This document shows, one piece after another, positions 43,584 through 52,889 of a DNA stretch of 64,000 nt. Positions within the stretch are counted from its first letter, which is position 1. Each line of letters opens with the position of its first letter. The stretch comes from Brevibacterium picturae (lineage in GTDB: Bacteria; Actinomycetota; Actinomycetes; Actinomycetales; Brevibacteriaceae). A program made the position numbers and the translations under genes. The stretch lies in the NCBI RefSeq assembly GCF_900105045.1, contig NZ_LT629739.1:2170001-2234000 (forward strand), written 5' to 3'. Below the pieces are notes generated by a model. That model was not told where the DNA came from and made no database searches. It saw only the letters and a list, made by a program, of their open reading frames with translations.

Positions 43584-44854
43584 TTCTGCCCACTGGAACG
43601 CAGCTCGGCGAGGAGGGCCTGGACCCGGTCGAAGCGGAAGGACTTCTCTTCGATGAGCTTGGCCACGATGGTCGTGGCCTCCTCGGCAGTGGCGCCGGCG
43701 GAGACGGCGAGGTTCTTCGCATGCAGCGACATGTGGCCGCGTTGAACGCCTTCGGTGGCGAGCACCCGCAGGGCCGCCAGGTTCTGCGCCAGACCAGCGG
43801 CGACGATGATCTCGGCCAGATCCTTCGCCGTGCCAACCTCGGCGATCTGGAGTGCGGTCCGGGCGGCCGGGTGGACCTTGGTGGCGCCGCCGACGAGACC
43901 GACGGGCATCGGCATCTCGAGATTGCCGACGAGGTCGCCCTTCGCATCCTTCTCGAACGTCGACAGCGAGGTGTAGCGGCCCTCGGCCAGGGCATGCGAA
44001 TGGGCACCGGCCTCGACCGCGCGAGTGTCGTTGCCGGTGGCCAGCACCACGGCGGAGATGCCGTTCATGATGCCCTTGTTGTGGGTGGCAGCACGGTACG
44101 GGTCGGCCGCGGCCAGCTCATAGGCATGGAGGATGTTGTCGACGACCTCGGCGCCGCCGAGGAGATCTTTGTCGAAGACGGCGCGTGCACGGCTCAGCCG
44201 CAGATCGGCCTTGTTCGTGAGGATGCGCAGGAGAGCGTCGCCCTCGGCGATCGCGGCCAGGCTGCCCGAGACGGCCTCGGCCATCGTGTTCACCGCGTTT
44301 GCACCCATAGCATCGCGCACATCGACGTGGAGATGGACGACGACGTAGGTGGCCGACTTCGCGTCGACGAGGCGAACGTCGAGGCCCTTGACGCCTCCGC
44401 CGACCTCGACGAGCTTCGGATCCTGGGCATTGGCCAGCTCGATGACTTCGTCCTGGTGCTCGAGGATGCGGGAGCGGGCTGCGTGCGGGTCGGCCACATT
44501 GATGAGCTGGATCTGCGCCTGCATGATGGGCTGCGTCGAGCTGGTGAAGAACCCACCCTGTGGGCGTGCCATCCGGGCGGCGTTGCTGGCAGCGGCGATG
44601 ACCGACGCCTCTTCCGTGGCCATGGGGACAAGAACATCGGTGCCGTTGATCGTGAAGTTGGTGGCAGTTCCGAGAGGCAGGGAGAAGACGCCGAAGACGT
44701 TCTCACTCAGGTTCGCCGCCTGTTCGGGGCCGAACGCAGTCGCATCGATCTGGGCGAGGGCCTCAGCGTCGAGCCCGGTGGCATCGGCCACTGCGCTGCG
44801 ACGCTCGTTGACCGACATGTTGCGGAAGCCGGCAATACGACTGTTCTTGGCCAT
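43580..44854 (-). CDS. mvaA: Class II (degradative) HMG-CoA reductase
   Basis: This 424-residue enzyme is of the short class II group. It lacks membrane spans and matches the length of the P. mevalonii enzyme (about 428). Signature segments include the catalytic-Glu region VPMATEEASVIAAASNAARM, the catalytic-Lys region THNKGIMNGISAV, and the nucleotide region DVRDAMGANAVNTMAEAV; the C-terminal GHMSLHAKNLAVSAG has the catalytic His. With HMG-CoA lyase next to it, the direction should be mevalonate to HMG-CoA with NAD+ and CoA. A start-proximal 15-bp repeat array lies upstream. Confidence 0.92.
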   Translation of the reverse strand: MAKNSRIAGFRNMSVNERRSAVADATGLDAEALAQIDATAFGPEQAANLSENVFGVFSLPLGTATNFTINGTDVLVPMATEEASVIAAASNAARMARPQGGFFTSSTQPIMQAQIQLINVADPHAARSRILEHQDEVIELANAQDPKLVEVGGGVKGLDVRLVDAKSATYVVVHLHVDVRDAMGANAVNTMAEAVSGSLAAIAEGDALLRILTNKADLRLSRARAVFDKDLLGGAEVVDNILHAYELAAADPYRAATHNKGIMNGISAVVLATGNDTRAVEAGAHSHALAEGRYTSLSTFEKDAKGDLVGNLEMPMPVGLVGGATKVHPAARTALQIAEVGTAKDLAEIIVAAGLAQNLAALRVLATEGVQRGHMSLHAKNLAVSAGATAEEATTIVAKLIEEKSFRFDRVQALLAELRSSGQK

Positions 44855-44920
44855 TGTGTCTCCTGTTGAGTCTTCGTCGAATCTGTGTCCGCCGACTGTG
44901 GTTGCCTCCGTCGGTCAGAA

Positions 44921-44965
44921 CTTCTGCGCGGAGGACTTCTGGGCGGAGTACTTCTGCGCAGAGTT
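44921..44965. repeat. Three 15-bp iterons upstream of mvaA
   Basis: ACTTCTGCGCGGAGG, ACTTCTGGGCGGAGT and ACTTCTGCGCAGAGT follow one another without gaps at 44921-44965, 67 bp before the mvaA start. They sit where an activator of the operon would bind. The 1.5-turn period would place sites on alternate faces of the helix. Confidence 0.8.
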
Positions 44966-45118
44966 CAGTCAAACACTTCGAGGACCGATCGCCTATAGCT
45001 GTTTCGGACAGTAATATCTCTGATACATGGATGTAGTGGCCAGGGGAGCGGGGGTGTGCCGGGTGCGTGCCAGGTTGCGCGGGCCGACGCTGGTTGTGCG
45101 GGCTGAGCTTGGTTGCGC

Positions 45119-47017
45119 TCAGTTCTTCTGCTGGAGTTGGTCCAGCCGGAGGGCGACGTGGAGGCGGAACGCGTACTCGGGTGCTCGCCAGTCGACGTCG
45201 AGAACCGTGTCGATGCGCTCGAGGCGCAGTTTGACGGTGTTGATGTGAACCGAGAGAGCGGTCGCGGTGCGGCGAATGCTTCCGCTGTGTTCGAAGTACG
45301 TGCGCAGAGTCGTGACCAGATCAGCCGACTGCCGCCGGTCCCAATGGTGCAGGGGGCCGAGCATGCGCTCCATGAACCGTTCGACGTGTTCGGGAGCTGT
45401 GCCGAACATCGCCGTATAGGGAGCGAAGTCCTCGGCAGGACAGACACCGCTGGTGATCGACAGCGAATTGAGGACCCGCACACACGACCACAGCTCGTCT
45501 TCGGCGGTGCGCAGCTCTGAGCGTTGAAAGCCGGTGTCGGAGACGACGACCAGGCAGTCGCGCAGGATCTCTGAGGATGTGAGCAGCTGTTCCATCTGCG
45601 CTCGGGTCCGATGTGCGGAACGGGGCAGCAGCGCGGTCAGTCCCGGAGAGCGCTGGGTCATGAGGATCCGAGGCTCGACCCGGGCCAGGTACGAGCCGAT
45701 GCGATCGAAGTCGTTGGGTCCTGCCTGGACCACCACCAGCTGCCAGGGTCCCAGCAGGGTGAAGTTGCTGGAGCGTGCCCGTGCGCGGAGTTCGTCCAGG
45801 CCTCTGGTGTCGGCGATGAGGTCGACGGCCAGTTCGCCGCGCACACGGTTCTCAGCATCGGCACGTGACTGCTCGTTCATCTGGATGAGCGCCAGGGACT
45901 GTGCAGCCTGAGCGACGATGCTGTGGTCGCCGTCCTTCGGCGGGTTGTGAAAGTGCACGAACAGTCCGCTGTGCTGGCGTCTGTTCGAGGCCACCGAGGC
46001 GGCGATGAGTCGCCCATCGGCAGAGACCTGAGCACTTCGCCCGGTGCGGTGACTGGTGTCCAGCGCGGCCAGGATCTCGTCCTTGCTCACATCGGTCTGA
46101 GTCAGGAAACCATCGTCGGGAGGGAACTCGGGGGAATCGAGGCGCCAACTGTCAACGATGAGCACCTCGGCGTGCAGGGTTTGGGAGATGACGTCGGTGA
46201 CTGCTGATGCCCCGCGGCCCTGCAGCACCAGTTGGGTCAGCTGCTCCTCGACCTCGACGAGGCGCTGCAGGGTGGTCGCCTTGGCCGCGGCCAGCTCCTC
46301 CGACGCTGCCGAGGCCGCGGCCGCCTCGGCGAGTTCGCCCATCAGCCGAGCGGTCTTGAGGATCACCGAGGCGTGATCGGCCAGTGCGGAGAGCAAGGTG
46401 ATCTCATCGGCCGCGAAATCGTGGGGGTAGCGATTCGCCGCGAACAGGGCGCCGAGGACCTCACCGTCGACGACCATGGGGACGCCGAGGAGTGACTCCA
46501 TGCCTTCTGCCTTGACGGCGGAGTCGACACGGCGTTCGTGGGGCAGTTGAGTCAGGTCGTAGGCAGAGGTCCAGTGGGCGGCTCGGTCACGTACGACGCG
46601 ACTTGCGAGTCCGACACCCGGTGGCACGCGCAGCGCTGGGAGCTGGAGGGAAATGGCTCCGCGGCTGGCTCTGACGTTGAGCTCGTCGGTATCGGGGTTG
46701 TATTCCGAGAGGTAGGCGATGTCGCAGCCGATGAGTGACTTGGCTCTGTCGACGAGCTTCTGCAGCAGGCGCTTCGTGTCCCGGACCTGGATGAGCTCTG
46801 AGGCGCTTTCGAGCAGAGCCGCACGCTCATGGTCCTTCTGCCGCCACCGCGCCATCGTGGTCGACAGATCGAGAAGCGAGTCGATGAGCACAGGCTGCCG
46901 CCCGAGTTCTGCTTCCAGCCGGCTGCGGTCGACGGGAGTTCCCCGCGCCACCAGATTGACCGCCTGCGCGACGGACTCCACCGGCACTGTCTCTGGTCCC
47001 GCTTCGCGCTCCGTCAT
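45119..47017 (-). CDS. GAF-domain PucR-type regulator of the mevalonate operon
   Basis: This 632-residue cytoplasmic regulator has an N-terminal GAF domain (about 75-220, with RAKSLIGCDIAYLSEYNPDT) and an Ala-rich coiled-coil linker at about 225-265. A middle sensory region follows, then a C-terminal PucR/CdaR HTH at about 570-625 with SIRRTATALSVHINTVKLRL. It lies 264 bp upstream of mvaA on the same strand and is the only regulator near the operon, so mevalonate-responsive activation is likely. It is unrelated to the LysR-type mvaR-like control I would have expected from the Pseudomonas model. Confidence 0.85.
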   Translation of the reverse strand: MTEREAGPETVPVESVAQAVNLVARGTPVDRSRLEAELGRQPVLIDSLLDLSTTMARWRQKDHERAALLESASELIQVRDTKRLLQKLVDRAKSLIGCDIAYLSEYNPDTDELNVRASRGAISLQLPALRVPPGVGLASRVVRDRAAHWTSAYDLTQLPHERRVDSAVKAEGMESLLGVPMVVDGEVLGALFAANRYPHDFAADEITLLSALADHASVILKTARLMGELAEAAAASAASEELAAAKATTLQRLVEVEEQLTQLVLQGRGASAVTDVISQTLHAEVLIVDSWRLDSPEFPPDDGFLTQTDVSKDEILAALDTSHRTGRSAQVSADGRLIAASVASNRRQHSGLFVHFHNPPKDGDHSIVAQAAQSLALIQMNEQSRADAENRVRGELAVDLIADTRGLDELRARARSSNFTLLGPWQLVVVQAGPNDFDRIGSYLARVEPRILMTQRSPGLTALLPRSAHRTRAQMEQLLTSSEILRDCLVVVSDTGFQRSELRTAEDELWSCVRVLNSLSITSGVCPAEDFAPYTAMFGTAPEHVERFMERMLGPLHHWDRRQSADLVTTLRTYFEHSGSIRRTATALSVHINTVKLRLERIDTVLDVDWRAPEYAFRLHVALRLDQLQQKN

Positions 47018-47104
47018 GAGCCCATTGTCTCAGTCGCGGCTCGCTGCGCTGCCGGCTCACCCTGGCTTCGGGCCAGCTCGACGCCAGCTCACCTCGACCC
47101 CGGC

Positions 47105-48373
47105 TCACCCTGCCGCCGGCGACATCTCCTTGACGGTCGGGAGTTCGCAGGTGGTGCTCGCCTTCTGCTTGTATCCGGAGAGGAACTCGCCGAGGCGGTT
47201 GATCGACTCATCGAGGACCTCGACCGAGGGCAGGGTGACCAGTCGGAAGTGGTCGGGGCGCGACCAGTTGAAGGCGGTGCCGTGGGAGACGAGGATCTTC
47301 TGTTCGCGGAGCAGATCGAGGGCGAACTGTTCGTCGTCGACGATGTCGAACTTGTCGACGTCGAGCTTTGCGAACATGTAGAGGGCACCGCTGGCCCGAT
47401 GTGCGGACACACCGTCGATGGAGTTCAGCCCCTCGTGCGCGAGGTTCATCTGCGCACCGAGTCGTCCTTGGGGCAGGACGAGGTCATCGATCGACTGCTT
47501 CCCACCCAGTGCCGCCTGGATCGCGTGCTGGGCGGGAACGTTCGCGCACATGCGCATATTGGCCAGGAGTTTGATGCCTTCGAGGTAGCTCTTCGCCTCG
47601 GACAGCGGTCCGGTGATGGCCAGCCAGCCGGCGCGGTAGCCGGCGATGCGGTAGGCCTTCGACAGCCCCGAGTAGGTCAGGCAGAGGACATCGTCGCCGG
47701 TCAGAGTGGCCACGTTGACCATCTCGACGTCGTCGTAGGTGATCTTCTCGTAGATCTCGTCGGCGAAGATGATGAGTCCGTGGCGGCGGGCGATGTCGAC
47801 GATCTTCTTCAGGGTCTCGCGTGAGTACACGGCGCCGGTGGGGTTGTTCGGGTTGATGACGACGATGCCGCGGGTGTTCTCGGTGATCTTCGATTCGAGA
47901 TCCTCGAGGTCGGGTTGCCAGGCGGTGGCTTCGTCGCACAGGTAGTGCTTGGGTGTGCCGCCGGCCAGGGCGACCGATGCCGTCCACAGGGGGTAGTCCG
48001 GACTGGGAACGAGGATCTCGTCACCGGGGTTGCACAGGGCCTGCAGGGACAGGGTGATGAGTTCGCTGACGCCGTTGCCCAGGAAAACCTCGGAAGTGTC
48101 CAGATTGTGGATGCCCCTGGTCTCGTAGTATTGGACGACGGCACGGCGTCCGGAGAGGATTCCGCGGGAGTCCGAGTACCCCTGTGCGACGGGAAGCTGC
48201 TTGACCATGTCGTGGACGATCGCCTCGGGGGCTTCGAATCCGAAGGGTGCAGGGTTGCCGATGTTGAGCTTGAGGATGGTGTGGCCCTTGGCCTCCATCG
48301 CCTCGGCCTCTTCGAGGACGGGTCCGCGAATGTCATAGAGGACGTTGGCCAATTTCGACGACTGCCTGTACAT
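47105..48373 (-). CDS. PLP aminotransferase, AlaA/AlaT-type alanine aminotransferase
   Basis: This 422-residue fold-type-I aminotransferase begins SKLANVLYDIRGPVLEEAEA and continues LKLNIGNPAPFGFEAPE, a sequence characteristic of glutamate-pyruvate aminotransferase AlaA/AlaT. The PLP lysine is in LSKAYRIAGYRAGW and INPNNPTGAVY is the family motif. It should exchange alanine and 2-oxoglutarate with pyruvate and glutamate. It is transcribed separately from the ABC exporter, which is divergent. Confidence 0.9.
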   Translation of the reverse strand: MYRQSSKLANVLYDIRGPVLEEAEAMEAKGHTILKLNIGNPAPFGFEAPEAIVHDMVKQLPVAQGYSDSRGILSGRRAVVQYYETRGIHNLDTSEVFLGNGVSELITLSLQALCNPGDEILVPSPDYPLWTASVALAGGTPKHYLCDEATAWQPDLEDLESKITENTRGIVVINPNNPTGAVYSRETLKKIVDIARRHGLIIFADEIYEKITYDDVEMVNVATLTGDDVLCLTYSGLSKAYRIAGYRAGWLAITGPLSEAKSYLEGIKLLANMRMCANVPAQHAIQAALGGKQSIDDLVLPQGRLGAQMNLAHEGLNSIDGVSAHRASGALYMFAKLDVDKFDIVDDEQFALDLLREQKILVSHGTAFNWSRPDHFRLVTLPSVEVLDESINRLGEFLSGYKQKASTTCELPTVKEMSPAAG

Positions 48374-48547
48374 GTGAACCTTTCGCGACGACGTTTGCTA
48401 TACCCACGCTATGACCCTCGCCGAGGTGGTTCTGACCAAACAGAGGCCCGTTTCGTGAACCTTTGCCGAGGTTTTCGGATTGTTTCGCAGACCTTTGGTA
48501 TCACGGGTCACTTGACGTAGGCCAGTATCGGGAGTCTCATTCTTCTT

Positions 48548-49345
48548 ATGACGAGCAACGCGATCGAGGCTCGGCGGCTGACGATTCGACGCGGGCGAAA
48601 GACCGTGATCGACAGACTCGACCTGACTCTGCCGCGCGGCGCCATCGTCGGTCTGCTCGGGCCCAGCGGCAGCGGCAAGACGACACTCATGCGCGCAGTC
48701 GTCGGTGTCCAGATTGTCAGCAGCGGAACGGTCAGCGTGTTCGGCGAGCCCGCGGGCTCGGCACCTCTGCGCCACAAAGTTGGATATATGACGCAGCTGG
48801 CCAGCATCTACGACGACCTCTCGGTGCGCGCGAACCTGGCCTACTTCGCACGGGTGCAGGGCGTGCCGAAGTCCGATGTTGAGCGCGTCATCGAACGCAC
48901 CGATCTGAGAGACCAGGCCGATCAGCTTGCCCGCACGCTCTCCGGTGGGCAGGCCAACCGTGTGTCGCTGGCGGCGGCGATGCTCGGGTCGCCGGAGCTG
49001 TTGGTCCTCGACGAGCCCACGGTCGGTCTTGATCCGATTCTGCGTTCCGAGCTCTGGGCCATCTTTCGCCGCATCGCAGACGATGGGGTGACGCTGCTCG
49101 TTTCGAGTCACGTCATGGATGAGGCCACGCGATGTGACCGGCTGCTGCTGATGCGTGAGGGTGCGGTGATCGCCGTAACCACCCCGCGCGAGCTGCTCGA
49201 GAACACACGGGCCGCCTCGGCGGAGGAAGCGTTCCTGCGCATCATCGAGGCCGACACGGCTAAGAGGGATTCTGTGTCGAAGAGGCTGTTGGCGACGCGC
49301 CCACCGCCGCAGGACAGGCGAGGTCCGGGGGGGACGAAGAGATGA
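48548..49345 (+). CDS. ABC transporter ATP-binding protein
   Basis: This 265-residue ATPase has Walker A GPSGSGKT, signature LSGGQANRVSL and Walker B LLVLDEP, followed by the SSHVMDEATRCDRLLLM segment of drug/lipid exporters (DRA/CcmA type). The C-terminus overlaps the permease start (ATGA), so the two form a coupled ABC-2 exporter. The cargo is unknown. Confidence 0.88.
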   Translation: MTSNAIEARRLTIRRGRKTVIDRLDLTLPRGAIVGLLGPSGSGKTTLMRAVVGVQIVSSGTVSVFGEPAGSAPLRHKVGYMTQLASIYDDLSVRANLAYFARVQGVPKSDVERVIERTDLRDQADQLARTLSGGQANRVSLAAAMLGSPELLVLDEPTVGLDPILRSELWAIFRRIADDGVTLLVSSHVMDEATRCDRLLLMREGAVIAVTTPRELLENTRAASAEEAFLRIIEADTAKRDSVSKRLLATRPPPQDRRGPGGTKR

Positions 49346-50076
49346 CTCCTTCGCGCACCTTGGCCACGGCAGGGCGTGTGCTGCTCCAGATTCGCAACGA
49401 CCCGCGCACCGTCGCACTGCTGCTCGTCGTGCCCAGCCTGCTCATCGGCCTCGTGGCCTGGATCTTCGACGAGACGGATGTCTTCGACAGAATCGGCCCG
49501 GCAATGCTCGCGCTGTTTCCCTTCATCGTGATGTTCCTCGTCACGAGCATCGCCACGCTGCGCGAACGCCGCAGCGGCACTCTCGAACGGCTGCTGTCGA
49601 TGCCCTTGGGGCGGGGTGATTTCATCCTCGGATACACCGTGGCCTTCGGTCTGCTGGCAGTGCTGCAGACGGCGATCGCGGTGGGCTTTGCCACGGTGGT
49701 GTGCGGACTGGAGATCGAAGAGTCGATCGTGTTGCTCTTCGTCGTCGCCATTGCGGATGCACTGCTCGGTACGGCGCTCGGGCTGCTGGCCAGTGCCTTC
49801 GCCCGCACCGAGTTCCAGGTCGTGCAGTTCATGCCGGTGCTCGTGTTCCCGCAGATTCTGCTGGGCGGCATCTTCCTTCCCCGCGATCAGCTGCCGGACG
49901 TACTCGAAGTGATCGGTGACTGGTTGCCGCTGTCGCACGCGATCGACGCTCTGACTGCGGTGTCGACAGGCAGCGAGGACGCCGCGTACATCTGGCTTCG
50001 TGTCCTCGTCATTGGCTGCTGGATCGTCGGTGCCGTCATCGTCGGTTCGTTGACTCTGCGTCGTCGGACGCCGTAG
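49342..50076 (+). CDS. ABC-2 type permease
   Basis: This 244-residue membrane protein has six helices. The middle FLVTSIATLRERRSGTLERL is the usual ABC-2 coupling loop, and VLVFPQILLGGIFLPRDQLP is the family's conserved late segment. It dimerises with the upstream ATPase as an exporter for drugs or lipids; no substrate clue is visible in the neighbours. Confidence 0.87.
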   Translation: MTPSRTLATAGRVLLQIRNDPRTVALLLVVPSLLIGLVAWIFDETDVFDRIGPAMLALFPFIVMFLVTSIATLRERRSGTLERLLSMPLGRGDFILGYTVAFGLLAVLQTAIAVGFATVVCGLEIEESIVLLFVVAIADALLGTALGLLASAFARTEFQVVQFMPVLVFPQILLGGIFLPRDQLPDVLEVIGDWLPLSHAIDALTAVSTGSEDAAYIWLRVLVIGCWIVGAVIVGSLTLRRRTP

Positions 50077-50088
50077 ATTTCTTCCATT

Positions 50089-50144
50089 TGTAGCGTAGAA
50101 GCTCTTCTAATTGTAGTGTAGAACTGCTTCAAACTGTAGTGTAG
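50089..50144. repeat. Three TGTAGYGTAG direct repeats, 23-bp period
   Basis: TGTAGCGTAG at 50089-50098 and TGTAGTGTAG at 50112-50121 and 50135-50144 are spaced exactly 23 bp. They occupy the whole gap between the ABC-2 permease and the AAA_14 ATPase genes, upstream of the latter. Confidence 0.8.
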
Positions 50145-50171
50145 GGAATGTGTAGGAGCTAGAGTGAGGCC

Positions 50172-51425
50172 ATGGAGTATATGCCTCGAACTTTGGACCT
50201 GATGCTCGATGAGCTGATGGGGTATGAAGCGGCCATAGCGATTGACGGCCCAAAAGGTGTGGGGAAAACAGCTACTGCGGCAAGGCGCGCAACCAAGATA
50301 TGGCGAGCCGATATCGATGCGGAACGAGCGACACTGGAAGCGGATCCCCTATTCGAGGACGCGCCAAACGGCACCTTGCTCGTCGATGAGTGGCAACGTC
50401 TGCCAACGATCTGGGATTCGGTGCGTCGGCAGGTCGATGATGGGGCTGGACCAGGTCGCTTTCTGCTTACTGGCAGCGCAACGCCTCGGCGCGGCACTGA
50501 CACTCATTCTGGGGCTGGTCGGATTGAGTCATTGCGCATGCGCCCAATGGCATTCTACGAACGGCACCCTGAAGAATCGACGTTGAGCCTGAGCGAGTTG
50601 TTGAATGGAGTCGCTGGGTCGATCTCTGGGACAACAGTGTGTACCGCCGCTGGGTATTTCGAATCAATTGTCCGGAGCGGATTTCCTGACATCTTTCGAT
50701 TGCCGGAGCGTCAGTCCACTCGTCGGCTGGAAGCGTACCTGCAGCGGGTTATCGACAGGGACATGGCTGAACAGGGATATGCAGTGCGTCGTCCGGAAAC
50801 TCTTCGGAGGTGGCTTGCCGCATATGCGGCGGCCTCCTCCAGCTCAGCGTCCTATTCGAATATTTTGGATGCGACGACATCGGGCGACGGCAGCCAGCCG
50901 GCACGCAGCACGACTATTGCGTATAGAGACCAACTCACCCAACTATGGTTGCTCGACCCAGTTCCCGCGTGGACGCCGAGGATGAACAATCCATTCAAAT
51001 GGCTGCAGAATTCGAGCAAGCATCAACTGGCCGATCCTGCCCTGGCAGCGCGACTGTTGGGGCTGAGCTCGTCGGCTTTGGGCTCCAGCCAAGGAGCTGC
51101 GATGGCTGGCCCGTTGTTTGAGTCCCTGGCGACTCTGAGCGTCCGAGTTGCCGCCGACGCAGCGGGAGCTCGGGTTGGGCACCTGCGGACAAAGGGCGGT
51201 GAACATGAGATCGACCTCGTGGTGGAAGGCTTCAATGGCGAGGTCGTCGGTATCGAGGTCAAGCTGTCCGCCCACGTCGATGACAAGCACGTCAAGCATT
51301 TGAAATGGTTCAAGCGCCAGCTGGGTGATCGTGTAGCCGATCTGATCGTCCTCTATACGGGAAAGGAAGCTTATCGTCGACGCGACGGCGTTGCTGTTAT
51401 TCCTCTGGCCCTATTGAGCTCATGA
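50172..51425 (+). CDS. AAA_14/DUF4143 ATPase
   Basis: This 417-residue protein has an N-terminal P-loop (AIDGPKGVGKTATAARRA) with Walker B LLVDEWQRLP and sensor LLTGSATPR, and a C-terminal DUF4143 domain. DUF4143 ends in HEIDLVVEG and VVGIEVKLS, the acidic/lysine pattern of a PD-(D/E)XK nuclease-like fold. These proteins are common orphan ATPases of unknown role, often found on mobile or variable loci. Codon use appears less GC-biased than in neighbours, and repeats precede it, which suggests acquisition. Confidence 0.85.
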   Translation: MEYMPRTLDLMLDELMGYEAAIAIDGPKGVGKTATAARRATKIWRADIDAERATLEADPLFEDAPNGTLLVDEWQRLPTIWDSVRRQVDDGAGPGRFLLTGSATPRRGTDTHSGAGRIESLRMRPMAFYERHPEESTLSLSELLNGVAGSISGTTVCTAAGYFESIVRSGFPDIFRLPERQSTRRLEAYLQRVIDRDMAEQGYAVRRPETLRRWLAAYAAASSSSASYSNILDATTSGDGSQPARSTTIAYRDQLTQLWLLDPVPAWTPRMNNPFKWLQNSSKHQLADPALAARLLGLSSSALGSSQGAAMAGPLFESLATLSVRVAADAAGARVGHLRTKGGEHEIDLVVEGFNGEVVGIEVKLSAHVDDKHVKHLKWFKRQLGDRVADLIVLYTGKEAYRRRDGVAVIPLALLSS

Positions 51426-51450
51426 CTGTCTCAGCGAGAACTTTTGAGCC

Positions 51451-52032
51451 TCAGGCCGACTGCCGGTCGCTGCCAAGCATCCCGAAGACAAGGGTGTCCG
51501 TCCACTTGCCCTTCGACCACCAGTCTTGGCGCAGGTGAGCTTCTTGGCGCATGCCGATGCGAGTGGCCAGCTTCGCCGAGGCGGTGTTCCGGGCATCCAT
51601 CTGAGCGATGACTCGGTGGAGGTTGTAACGGTCGAAGGCGACGTTGAGCATGGCAGCGGCGGCTTCTGAGGCGAAGCCGTGGCCACCGGCTGCCGGATTG
51701 AGGATCCAACCGATCTCTGCCTTCTCCGCTGAATCGCCTTCGAGCCAGAGCGCGAGGCAGCCGATGACGACCGAGCCTTCGATATCGTCGAGGCCATCGG
51801 CCGTCTCGATGACCAGCGCGAGCGCACGCGATTCGGTGTCCAAACCGGTTCGCGGAATGCGTTTGGCGATCTCGGTTCGTGCCACCTCGGCGGTCCACGG
51901 TTCTTCGAGGAGGTACTGCGAAACATCCTCACGCGAGTACATGGGCAGCAGCGCCTCGGCGTCGGACTCGCGATACGCACGCAATTGAAGTCGATCGGTG
52001 GTCAGCGGCAGAGTCAGCTCCTGCGGATTCAT
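51451..52032 (-). CDS. GNAT acetyltransferase, RimJ/RimL-like
   Basis: This protein has about 193 residues from ATG 52032; the frame runs open to 52101. It opens with LTTDRLQLRAYRESDAEALL and has the acetyl-CoA loop around NPAAGGHGFASEAAAAML, then HRVIAQMDARNTASAKLA, typical of the N-terminal or ribosomal-protein acetyltransferases of the RimJ/RimL group. It converges on the ATPase gene and follows the broken membrane-protein gene. The acceptor is unknown. Confidence 0.85.
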   Translation of the reverse strand: MNPQELTLPLTTDRLQLRAYRESDAEALLPMYSREDVSQYLLEEPWTAEVARTEIAKRIPRTGLDTESRALALVIETADGLDDIEGSVVIGCLALWLEGDSAEKAEIGWILNPAAGGHGFASEAAAAMLNVAFDRYNLHRVIAQMDARNTASAKLATRIGMRQEAHLRQDWWSKGKWTDTLVFGMLGSDRQSA

Positions 52033-52097
52033 ATGAATAACGCAATCACGGGTCACGGGTGTGCGCAAGGGTCTGGCGAGGGGGCGAGCGAACAGCG

Positions 52098-52889
52098 TCA
52101 CCAGCCGACGAGGTCTCGTAAAGGGCGCCGTTCTCGTGAGCCATCGGAGAAGAGGACACGGGAACGCGGCTCACGATTGCGTAGCAGCGCAACACCGCAG
52201 GGCACCAGCGCAAGTGCAAGACAGAGTCCTCCGAAGCCGGGCTCGTGTTCCTTGAGAACGCCCATGCCGAGCCAGCCGGCGGGCAGGATCAACATGCACC
52301 GGATCAAGCCCAATGACCGCGACCGATAGGCGGCGATGGCAATCAGGAGCGAACCGAGAATAGTTCCGAGGGAGAGGACTACCGGAACTCGCCAGAAGGC
52401 ATAAGCGAGATCACCGTACCCGTCGAGGAACAACGGTGTCGCTGCCCCAGGTCCCAGTCGTTCGACCAGGTTGAAAGCGGTGGCATCCACCCCCAAGTAG
52501 AACAATCGTGCCCCGAGGCCGAGAATCATCAGGCCCGCTCCCAGCATCGCGATCAGTGGTGCTCTTCGTGCAGTGATCTGGCAGAGACAGATCATCGCCG
52601 GGATCAGCAGGAAGATGCCGAGGAGAAGAAGGGTCCATCCCGCGGTGGAGAGTTCTGGTGCCCGGCTGTGGACGACGAGCAGCATCGGTGCGGCAAACGC
52701 ATCTGCGTCCAAATCGTCGAGCTCAGACGGTGAGAGATTCGCTGACTGCCGGGCCAGCCATTGCATCAACAGTCCCGAGGTCCACAGCAGCGGGGGGGGG
52801 GTCGACTATCAGTGTGAGACCGTCCAGGATGCGCCCGGGAAATGGTCTCCAACGGAGGAGAGCCGAGCCGGGCGAGGTGTGGTTTCCAT
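52098..52889 (-). pseudogene. Membrane protein gene broken near a C10 tract
   Basis: The intact 3' part (stop at 52098, frame open to 52769) encodes about 200 residues with six helices. Upstream, GRILDGLTLIVDPP then PLLWTSGLLMQWLA would form the missing first helix, but those two pieces lie in different frames joined at a homopolymer of ten C (minus strand) at 52792-52801. The likely start METTPRPARLSS (ATG 52889) is in the downstream frame but is cut off by TGA-TAG, so a second shift near 52845 is needed too. The cause is a true frameshift, phase variation, or sequencing error. The family is unknown. Confidence 0.6.
52792..52801. repeat. G10/C10 homopolymer
   Basis: A run of ten G on the plus strand, inside the broken membrane-protein gene. 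It is the longest homopolymer in the window and a natural site of slippage. Confidence 0.95.

Noticed and set aside
44763..44972. 69-residue frame with Leu-Arg-Ala-Glu-Val repeats before mvaA
   Set aside because: Its repeats are the 15-bp iterons read in one frame; it overlaps the mvaA start in another frame and has no ribosome binding site.
47052..47112. Two copies of CCGGCTCACCCTG between the PucR/GAF gene and the aminotransferase gene
   Set aside because: Only two short copies in a GC-rich spacer, with no symmetry or hairpin; chance duplication is adequate.
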